Source: Berghia stephanieae (taxonomy: Eukaryota; Mollusca; Gastropoda; Nudibranchia; Aeolidiidae). From it: a stretch of DNA of 64,000 nucleotides. The notes beneath the pieces were generated by a model. That model ran no database searches. It was not told the origin of the DNA and worked only from the letters and a program-made list of their open reading frames with translations. The position numbers and the translations under genes are program-made. Position 1 is the stretch's first letter; each line of letters starts with the position of its first letter. Below are positions 34,140-44,618 of this stretch, piece by piece. The stretch is from assembly GCA_034508935.3 (NCBI GenBank), contig CM067444.1, forward strand, positions 19,621,201 to 19,685,200, read 5' to 3'.

Positions 34140-34311
34140 TTTATCAAAGTTCACAATATCCAGCCTGCAGCCACCTAGGATTCACACTTCACATAATAAG
34201 ATTGGGAGCAACACCAAGCACATCCATAGAAGACGTGCATACAGGTCCTGTGTGAAAGAGAAATTGAAAGAAGAATTAACAAAACAAATTATTTGAATAA
34301 TACGTCCTGCC

Positions 34312-34370
<59 letters not shown>

Positions 34371-35400
34371 CTCTCTCTCCTCCCTCTAATCTCTGCCTAT
34401 TTATTTTGGTCCCCCTTTAGCTTTTTAATTTTTAAAGAATAATTTAAAAAAATAATTTAGATTAGGAATTCCAGTTTAAATTAGTATAATATAATATATA
34501 GCTATCAATGTTCACGTGTTATCTTTCTCCTTCTCTTCTCTCTCCTATCTTTATCTCTCTCTCTGTGTCTCTCAAACGATTTGTATGAAACAGTACCAGT
34601 TATATGATGTTCTTTCCTTTTTTATTCCCTTTGAATTATACAAATCTTTTCAGATGTTTATAATATTGTCACATTTAGTGTCTGTCCTCAAATATCATAT
34701 GCTTGTTCAGACAAATATACAATCTTTCAGCTTTCATAATACAACAATTTTTATTTACGTTAAAGTGACTTAAAATTTTCACAATGCACAATATACAATA
34801 ATTGTCACAAAGACAAGGGTTATTATAACATGCAAGTACAAGCAGGTTAGTGAGAACAAGTCAGTTTATCAAAACACACATAATCAGATGTTAGCGATTA
34901 ATTAAACTGTTTTACATTAATGAGCTTAATGATATTACGTTTCTAATGTAAGACTTTTCTAGCTTCCTAATTTGACTTAAACTCTTTTGACTGGAAAAGC
35001 TGTGATATAAATCCATATTCTATATCATTTGTTTATTTCTACCTTTAAATATGTACATATTTAACTCGTAAAAGTACTGATTTTTGTTTTGATTTAGAAT
35101 TAACAGATAAACTGCATATTCAATTTTATAGAATAATTTGTTTTATAACAACTGATCATTATTAGAATACACCACCTGTATAAATATGTTAAGGCTAAGG
35201 TGATAAAAATTATGGATTCAATTTTCTACACATCTTAATATTTACTTCATCATTATTCAATTTTCTTCAAGAAATTATTATAGAAAAACAGATTATTGGA
35301 ACATACAATATAAATCAAATCTATAGAGGCAAAGGTAATAAAAATGATGGATTCAATTTTCTACACATCTTATTCTATTACGTCATCATTATAAAAGTGC
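34140..35400. repeat. Proximal flank of the core satellite, core-less
   Basis: Contains spacer-type sequence of the array (AATGATATTACGTTTCTAATG near 34930, then TTTCTACCTTTAAATATG) and matches 26790-27700. A (TC)n run lies at 34315-34375. No conserved core is present until 35410. Confidence 0.6.
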
Positions 35401-35530
35401 GTGTCAATATGCCATGACCCGCTGACCGTTCGGCGATCCGAAAGCGAGTGTCATCATCACCCATGATAATAACAACCTTCCGTTACGCGGAACTATCGCC
35501 AGCAGGTCAATGACAAGACACTTATTATTA

Positions 35531-36145
35531 GTTGTAAAGCGATTTGAGCACATTTAGTGGATTTTGCTCTATATAAAGCTCATTTTTTATTTTTTTTTAA
35601 ATTTTAGGTTAATTTTGTTCATGATATTACGATTCTAATGTACGAATTTTCTATATTCTTAAAATTTGCGAACTGATTTGACTGGAAAAAGCTACATTAA
35701 AAAGCAATTTTATATAATATTTTTCTATTTCTAACTCAAGATATGAACATAATAAAATCCTAGAAATCTCATTTTGTTCCAATGCCAGATTAAAGATGAA
35801 TTGTGTATTCAATTTTCTAGACATAGTATTATTGAAAAAGTGATATTGGAACACACAATACATATTAAATTTATAGGAGTAAAGGTAATAAAGATATTGG
35901 AATCAATTTTTTTACAAAGTTGAATTTATTACGTCATTGTTATATAAACGTGGTTGTCAAGATGCCATGACCCCGCTGACCCGTTCGGCGATCCGAAAGC
36001 GAGTGTCATCATCACCCATGATAATAACAACCTTCCGTTACGCGGAACTATCGCCAGCAGATCAATGACAAAACACTCATTATTACTTGTAAAGCGCTTT
36101 GAGCACATTTAGCGGATTTTGCGCTATATAAAGCTCAAGTCTTTA
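35531..36145 (+). repeat. SINE1-type tails inside the first two monomers
   Basis: At 35531-35595 and 36084-36145 the core is followed by GTAAAGCGMTTTGAGCACAT and CTATATAAAGCTCA, which is the SINE1 3' end. Later monomers lack it. This links the origin of the satellite to a SINE. Confidence 0.75.
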
Positions 36146-37611
36146 TTTTTTTTAATTTTAGGTTAATTGTGTTCATGATATTACGTTTCTAATGTACGAA
36201 TTTTCTATCTTCTTAAAATCTTTGAACTGATTTGACTGGAAATCGCTGCATTAAAATGCAATTTCTATAATATTTTTCAATTTCTAACCCTAGATTATGA
36301 ATATATTAAACTCATAGAAATCTCTTTTTTGTTCCGATGTTGGATTAAAGATGAATTGTGTATTTAAATTTCTTAAAAAAATTATCATTGAAAAACTGAT
36401 ATTGGAACACACAATATATATTAAATCTCTAGAGGTAAAGGTAATAAAGACTTTGGAATCAATTTTTAAAACACATTTTAATCTATTGCGTCATTGTTAT
36501 ATAAACGTGAGTGTCAATATGTCATGACACCGCTGACGCGTCGTAAAATATTCATTATTGATTTGGTCTAGGGTTAAAAATAAACTGCTTATTCAATTTT
36601 ACGTCATAAATGGTTTTTATTACCTGTATTGATCTATTACGTCATGAGTATCAATATGTCATGACCCCGCTGACCCGTCGGCGATCCGAGAGCGAGTGTC
36701 ATCATCACCGCCCATGACAATAACAACCTCCCGTTACGCGGAACTATCGCCAGCAGGCCTATGACATGACACTCTTTATATAAGGACAATCTTGGCTGTT
36801 ATATGAATGAAGCTTTACTTTGTGGGTAATTATGGAATATTTTAGTTTTGTATCTACAGACCTGCCAAGTAATACGAAAATCTCATAGAACTATTATTAT
36901 TTGTCTATTTCTAACTTAAGGTATGAAGATATCAAACACGTAAAGTACTCATTTTTGTTTTGATCTTTGATCTAAGATTAAAAATGTAAGTTGGATATTC
37001 AATTTTTGAGCACATTTGGTTATTCAATAACTGGTATTGGAATACACTACATGTATCAAATCTATATAGGAAAAGGCTATCTTAATTGGTTTTAATTTTC
37101 TACCCGTTTTAATCTATTACGATATCATTAAATAAACATGAGAAACAATATGTCATGGCCCCGCTGACCCGTCGGCGATCCGAGAGCGAGTGTCATCATC
37201 ACCGCCCATGATAATAACAACCTCCCGTTACGCGGAACTATCGCCAGCAGGCCAATGACATGATACTCTTAATATATAGACAATCTTTGCTGTTATATGA
37301 AGGAAGCTTTACTTTGTGGGTAATTATGGAACATTTTAGTTTTGTATCTACAGACCTGCCAAGTAATACGATAATCTCATAGAACTATTATTATTTGTCT
37401 ATTTCTAACTTAAGGTATAAAGATATCAAACTCGTAAAGTACTCATGTTTGTTTTGATCTTTGATCTAAGATTAAAAAAGTAAATCGGGTATTCAATTTT
37501 TGTAGCATATTTGGTTATATAAGAACTGGTATTGGAACACACTACCTGTATCAAATCTATATAGGAAAAGGTAATCTTAATGTTTTCTATTTTCTACACA
37601 TCTTAATATAT

Positions 37612-37645
37612 TACGTCATCATTATATAAAAGTGCGTGTCAATAT
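37612..37645 (+). promoter_or_regulatory. CRE-like plus TATA-like boxes before the core (example)
   Basis: TTACGTCATC is followed by TATATAAAA at 37623, about 22 nt before the core begins at 37645. The same pair precedes many cores, for example near 40309-40325 and 43508-43526. In the TGGCC-type monomers it is altered to TTACGATATC and TTAAATAAAC. Spacing would suit an RNA start inside or at the core edge. There is no direct evidence of transcription. Confidence 0.4.
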
Positions 37646-38116
37646 GCCATGACCCCGCTGACCCGTCGGCGATCCGAAAGCGAGTGTCATCATCACCCAT
37701 GATAATAACAACCTTCCGTTACGCGGAACTATCGCCAGCAGGTCAATGACAAGACACTTATATTATGTTAATTGTGTTCATGATATTATGTTTCTAATGT
37801 ACGAATTTTCTATCTTCTTAAAGTTTTTGAACTGATATGACATGAAATAGCTGCATTAAAATGAAATTTTCTATAATATTTTTCAATTTCTAACTCTAGA
37901 TATTAATCTCCTAGAAATATCTTTTTTGTTCCGATCTTGGATTAATGATGAATTGTGTATTTAAATTTCTTAAAAAAATTATCATTGAAAAACTGATATT
38001 GGAACACACAATATATATTAAATCTCTAGAGGTAAAGGTAATAAAGACATTGGAATCAATTTTTTAAACACGTTTTAATCTATTACGTTATTGTTATATA
38101 AACGTGAATGTCAATA

Positions 38117-38463
38117 TGCCCCGACCCCGCTGACCCGTCGGCGATCCGAGAGCGAGTGTCATCATCATCACCACAAGTTCTACTATTGCAAGGAAAGCGA
38201 CTTCTACGACTACAGTCCACAACCGAACCACCTGTAAATTCAGGCACCGTCTGCGGAGACGCAAGCGTGTCACATACTAGAGGGAAATCATACCTGGTTC
38301 TGTGTCCGACTGCGACGACGACTGCTAACGAGGGAAGTTCCTGGTTGCTTTCCAGTATAGTAGTCACCGTCCATTGATAATCAACAGAGACCCACGGTTC
38401 GCTAACAACGATGACAACCTCCCGTTACGCGGAACTATCGCCAGCAAGCCAATGCAAGACACT
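38117..38463 (+). repeat. Long-core variant 1
   Basis: The 5' and 3' core halves are kept, but the middle is replaced by a segment of about 235 bp (from CACAAGTTCTACTATTGC to GGTTCGCTAACAACGATG). A TTTTTT run lies about 20 nt downstream (near 38482). Frames are open across the insert on both strands, which may be chance in GC-richer DNA. Confidence 0.8.
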
Positions 38464-38702
38464 AAACCTGATCACGGCACTTTTTTGGACTTATTTCTTT
38501 ACTCTTTATATGCTCAATCAATATTTAATTATATTATCCCTTATTTCTATACTAAACAAATGCTCATTCCTTTTTTTCTGACCAAGGTAAGAGTTTCAGG
38601 ATTGCTTTGTTGATTTCTTTGCATATTTAGTAAAAGGATGGATTCAATTTTCTATACATCTTAATTTATTACGTCATCGTTTTATAAACATGAGTGTAAA
38701 TA

Positions 38703-41408
38703 TGTCATGACACCGCTGACGCGTCGTAAAATATTCATTATTGATTTGATCTATGGTTAAAAATTAACTGCGTATTCAATTTTATGTCATGAATTGGTTT
38801 TATTACCTGTATTAATCTATTACGCCATGAGTATCAATATGTCATGACCCCGCTGACCCGTCGGCGATCCGAGAGCGAGTGTCATCATCACCGCCCATGA
38901 TAATAACAACCTCCCGTTACGCGGAACTATCGCCAGCAGGCCTATGACATGACACTCTTAATATAAAGAAAATCTTGGCTGTTATATGAACGAAACTTTA
39001 CTTTGTGGGTAATTATAGAACATTTTAGTTTTTTATCTACAGATTTGCAAAGTAATAAGAAAATCTCATAGAACTATCATTTGTTTTTATCATTTGTCTA
39101 TTTCTAACTTAAGGCATGAAGATATTAAACTCGTAAAGTACTCATATTTTGTTTTGATCTTTGATCTAAGATTAAAAAGGTAACTTGGGTATTCCATTTT
39201 TGTAGCATATTTGGTTATTTCAGAACCGGTATTGGAATACACTACATGTATTAAATCTATATAGGAAAAGGCTAGCTTAATTGGTTTAATTTTCTACCCG
39301 TTTTAATCTATTACGATATCATTAAATAAACATGAGAAACAGTATGTCATGGCCCGCTGACCCGTCGGCGATCCGAGAGAGAGTGTCATCATCACCGCCC
39401 ATGATAATAACAACCTCCCGTTACGCGGAACTATCGCCAGCAGGCCTATGACATGACACTCTTAATATAAAGAAAATCTTGGCTGTTATATGAACGAAAC
39501 TTTACTTTGTGGGTAATTATAGAACATTTTAGTTTTTTATCTACAGATTTGCAAAGTAATAAGAAAATCTCATAGAACTATCATTTGTTTTTATCATTTG
39601 TCTATTTCTAACTTAAGGCATGAAGATATTAAACTCGTAAAGTACTCATATTTTGTTTTGATCTTTGATCTAAGATTAAAAAGGTAACTTGGGTATTCCA
39701 TTTTGTAGCATATTTGGTTATTTCAGAACCGGTATTGGAATACACTACATGTATTAAATCTATATAGGAAAAGGCTATCTTACTTGGTTTTAATTTTCTA
39801 CCCGTTTTAATCTATTACGATATCATTAAATAAACATGAGAAACAATATGTCATGGCCCCGCTGACCCGTCGGCGATCCGAGAGCGAGTGTCATCATCAC
39901 CGTCCATGATAATAACAACCTCCGTTACGCGGAACTATCGCCAGCAGGGCAATGACATGATACTCTTATATATAGACAATCTTGGCTGTTATATGAAGGA
40001 AGCTTTACTTTGTGGGTAATTATGGAACATTTTAGTTTTGTATCTACAGACCTGCCAAGTAATACGATAATCTCATAGAACTATTATTATTTGTCTATTT
40101 CTAACTTAAGGTATGAAGATATCAAACTCGTAAAGTACTCATGTTTGTTTTGATCTTTGATCTAAGATTAAAAAAGTAAATCGGGTATTCAATTTTTGTA
40201 GCATATTTGGTTATATAAGAACTGGTATTGGAACACACTACCTGTATCAAATCTATATAGGAAAAGGTAATCTTAATGTTTTCTATTTTCTACACATCTT
40301 AATATATTACGTCATCATTATATAAAAGTGCGTGTCAATATGCCATGACCCCGCTGACCCGTCGGCGATCCGAAAGCGAGTGTCATCATCACCCATGATA
40401 ATAACAACCTTCCGTTACGCGGAACTATCGCCAGCAGGTCAATGACAAGACACTTATATTATGTTAATTGTGTTCATGATATTATGTTTCTAATGTACGA
40501 ATTTTCTATCTTCTTAAAGTTTTTGAACTGATATGACATAAAATAGCTGCATTAAAATGAAATTTTCTATAATATTTTTCAATTTCTAACTCTAGATATT
40601 AATCTCCTAGAAATATCTTTTTTGTTCCGATGTTGGATTAATGATGAATTGTGTATTTAAATTTCTTAAAAAAATTATCATTGAAAAACTGATATTGGAA
40701 CACACAATATATATTAAATCTCTAGAGGTAAAGGTAATAAAGACATTGGAATCAATTTTTTAAACACGTTTTAATCTATTACGTTATTGTTATATAAACG
40801 TGAATGTCAATATGCCCCGACCCCGCTGACAGGTCGGCGATCCGAGAGCGAGTGTCATCATCATCACCACAAGTTCTACTATTGCAAGGAAAGCGACTTC
40901 TACGACTACAGTCCACAACCGAACCACCTGTAAATTCAGGCACCGTCTGCGGAGACGCAAGCGTGTCACATACTAGAGGGAAATCATACCTGGTTCTGTG
41001 TCCGACTGCGACGACGACTGCTAACGAGGGAAGTTCCTGGTTGCTTTCCAGTATAGTAGTCACCGTCCATTGATAATCAACAGAGACCCCACGGTTCGCT
41101 AACAACGATGACAACCTCCCGTTACGCGGAACTATCGCCAGCAAGCCAATGGCAAGACACTCCTATACAACCCTGATCACGGCACTTTTTTGGACTTATT
41201 TCTTTACTCTTTATATGCTCAATCAATATTTAATTATATTATCCCTTATTTCTATACTAAACAAATGCTCATTCCTTTTTTTCTGACCAAGGTAAGAGTT
41301 TCAGGATTGCTTTGTTGATTTCTTTGCATATTTAGTAAAAGGATGGATTCAATTTTCTATACATCTTAATTTATTACGTCATCGTTTTATAAACATGAGT
41401 GTAAATAT
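38703..41408 (+). repeat. Higher-order unit 2 of core satellite
   Basis: Order: truncated core (38703), short cores (38840, 39345, 39849, 40341), long core (40813). The monomers at 38840 and 39345 have nearly identical spacers, so one was recently duplicated. Confidence 0.85.
40813..41160 (+). repeat. Long-core variant 2
   Basis: Nearly identical to the variant at 38117, including the downstream TTTTTT run near 41190. It begins TATGCCCCGACCCCGCTGAC instead of the usual TGTCATG start. The longest antisense frame of the array, about 120 codons, lies here. Confidence 0.8.
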
Positions 41409-44400
41409 GTCATGACACCGCTGACGCGTCGTAAAATATTCATTATTGATTTGATCTATGGTTAAAAATTAACTGCGTATTCAATTTTATGTCATGAATT
41501 GGTTTTATTACCTGTATTAATCTATTACGCCATGAGTATCAATATGTCATGACCCCACTGACCCGTCGGCGATCCGAGAGCGAGTGTCATCATCACCGCC
41601 CATGATAATAACAACCTCCCGTTACGCGGAACTATCGCCAGCAGGCCTATGACATGACACTCTTAATATAAAGAAAATCTTGGCTGTTATATGAACGAAA
41701 CTTTACTTTGTGGGTAATTATAGAACATTTTAGTTTTTTATCTACAGATTTGCAAAGTAATAAGAAAATCTCATAGAACTATCATTTGTTTTTATCATTT
41801 GTCTATTTCTAACTTAAGGCATGAAGATATTAAACTCGTAAAGTACTCATATTTTGTTTTGATCTTTGATCTAAGATTAAAAAGGTAACTTGGGTATTCC
41901 ATTTTTGTAGCATATTTGGTTATTTCAGAACCGGTATTGGAATACACTACATGTATTAAATCTATATAGGAAAAGACTATCTTAATTGGTTTTAATTTTC
42001 TACCGTTTTAATCTATTACGATATCATTAAATAAACATGAGAAACAATATGTCATGGCCCGCTGACCCGTCGGCGATCCGAGAGAGAGTGCCATCATCAC
42101 CGCCCATGATAATAACAACCTCCCGTTACGCGGAACTATCGCCAGCAGGCCTATGACATGACACTCTTAATATAAAGAAAATCTTGGCTGTTATATGAAC
42201 GAAACTTTACTTTGTGGTAATTATAGAACATTTTAGTTTTTTATCTACAGATTTGCAAAGTAATAAGAAAATCTCATAGAACTATCATTTGTTTTTATCA
42301 TTTGTCTATTTCTAACTTAAGGCATGAAGATATTAAACTCGTAAAGTACTCATATTTTGTTTTGATCTTTGATCTAAGATTAAAAAGGTAACTTGGGTAT
42401 TCCATTTTTGTAGCATATTTGGTTATTTCAGAACCGGTATTGGAATACACTACATGTATTAAATCTATATAGGAAAAGGCTATCTTAATTGTTTTAATTT
42501 TCTACCCGTTTTAATCTATTACGATATCATTAAATAAACATGAGAAACAATATGTCATGGCCCCGCTGACCCGTCGGCGATCCGAGAGCGAGTGTCATCA
42601 TCACCGCCCATGATAATAACAACCCCCCGTTACGCGGAACTATCGCCAGCAGGGCAATGACATGATACTCTTAATATATAGACAATCTTGGCTGTTATAT
42701 GAAGGAAGCTTTACTTTGTGGGTAATTATGGAACATTTTAGTTTTGTATCTACAGACCTGCCAAGTAATACGAAAATCTCATAGAACTATTATTATTTGT
42801 CTATTTCTAACTTAAGGTATGAAGATATCAAACTCGTAAGGTACTCATGTTTGTTTTGATCTTTGATCTAAGATTAAAAATGTAAGTTGGATATTCAATT
42901 TTTGTAGCATATTTGGTTATTTAATAACTGATATTGGAATACACTACATGTATTAAATCTATATTGGAAAAGGTTATCTTAATTGGTTTCAATTTTCTAC
43001 CCGTTTTAATCTATTACGATATCAATCAATAAATATGAGTAACAATATGTCATGGCCCCGCTGACCCGTCGGCGATCCGAAAGCGAGTGTCATCATCACC
43101 GCCCATGATAATAACAACCTCCCGTTACGCGGAACTATCGCCAGCAGGCCAATGACATGATATTCTTAATATAAAGACAATCTTGGCTGTTATATGAATG
43201 AAGCTTTATTTTGTGGGTAATTATGGAACATTTTAGTTTTGTATCTACAGACCTGCCAAGTCATACGAAAGTATCTTAGAACTATTATTATTTGTCTATT
43301 TCTAACTTAAGGTATGAAGATATCAAACTCGTAAAGTACTCATGTTTGTTTTGATCTGTGATCTAAGATTAAAAAGGTAAGTTGGATATTCAATTTTTGT
43401 AGCATATTTGGTTATATAATAACTGGTACTGGAACACACTACCTGTATCAAATCTATATAGGAAAAGGTTATCTTAATGTTTTCAATTTTCTACACATCT
43501 TAATATATTACGTCATCATTATATAACAGTGCGTGCCAATGTGCCATGACCCCGCTTTCCCGTCGGCGATCCGAAAGCGAGTGTCATCATCACCCATGAT
43601 AATAACAACCTTCCGTTACGCGGAACTATCGCCAGCAGGTCAATGACAAGACACTTATATTATGTTAATTGTGTTCATGATATTACGTTTCTAATGTACG
43701 AATTTTCTATCTTCTTAAAATCTTTGAACTGATTTGACTGGAAATAGCTTCATTAAAATAAAATTTTCTATAATATTTTTCAATTTCTAACCCTAGATTA
43801 TGAATATATTAAACTCCTAGAAATCTCTTTTTTGTTCCGATGTTGGATTAATGATGAATTGTGTATTTAAATTTCTTTAAAAAATTATCATTGAAAAACT
43901 GATATTGGAACACACAATATATATTAAATTTCTAGAGGTAAAGGTAATAAAGACATTGGAATCAATTTTTTAAACACATTTTAATCTATTACGTCATTGT
44001 TAGATAAACGTGAATGTCAATATGCCCCGACCCCGCTGACCCGTCGGCGATCCGAGAGCGAGTGTCATCATCATCACCACAAGTTCTACCATTGCAAGGA
44101 AAGTGACTTCTATAACTACAGTCCACAACCGAACACCTGTAAATTCAGGCACCGTCAGCGGAGACGCAAGCGTGTCACATACTAGAGGGAAATCATACCT
44201 GGTTCTGTGTCCGACTGCGACGACGACTGCTAACGAGGGAAGTTCCTGGTTGCTTTCCAGTATAGTAGTCACCGTCCATTGATAATCAACAGAGACCCCA
44301 CGGTTCGTTAACAACGATGACAACCTCCCGTTACGCGGAACTATCGCCAGCAAGCCAATGGCAAGACACTCCTATACAACCTTGATCACGGCACTTTTTT

Positions 44401-44618
44401 TGGACTTATTTCTTTACTCTTTATATGCTTAATAAATATTTAATTATATTATCCCTTATTTCTATACTAAACAAAAGCTCATTCCTTTTTTTCTGACCAA
44501 GGTAAGAGTTTCAGGATTGCTTTGTTGATTTCTTTGCATATTTAGTAAAAGGATGGATTCAATTTTCTATACATCTTAATTTATTACGTCATCGTTTTAT
44601 AAACATGAGTGTAAATAT
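41409..44618 (+). repeat. Higher-order unit 3 of core satellite
   Basis: Order: truncated core (41409), short cores (41545, 42050, 42553, 43049, 43542), long core (44023). It is about 500 bp longer than unit 2 through one extra monomer. Confidence 0.85.
44023..44370 (+). repeat. Long-core variant 3
   Basis: Same structure as the other two, with a few substitutions and a one-base deletion (CGAACACCTG against CGAACCACCTG). The downstream T run near 44395 is TTTTTTT. Confidence 0.8.

Larger units (their letters stand above)
36520..38702 (+). repeat. Higher-order unit 1 of core satellite
   Basis: Order: truncated core (36520), short cores (36657, 37151, 37645), long core (38117). It is one monomer shorter than unit 2. 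Confidence 0.8.

Noticed and set aside
36657-36770. Hammerhead ribozyme in the satellite core (CTGA ... CGAAAG)
   Set aside because: The core has CTGACCC, not CUGANGA, and the GAAA is GAGA in many otherwise conserved monomers.
38117-38490. 7SK-like RNA in the long core (GGCGATC paired with ATCGCCAG, terminal T run)
   Set aside because: The similarity is limited to one short stem, the loop length differs, and a tandem array is unlike single-copy 7SK genes. A covariance-model search would be needed to reopen it.
38083-41144. Protein-coding gene in the long-core monomers (89 codons sense, 94-121 antisense)
   Set aside because: Both strands are open at once, one copy is shifted by a one-base deletion, and short cores do not preserve the frame beyond the core. 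It is kept only as a point to test.
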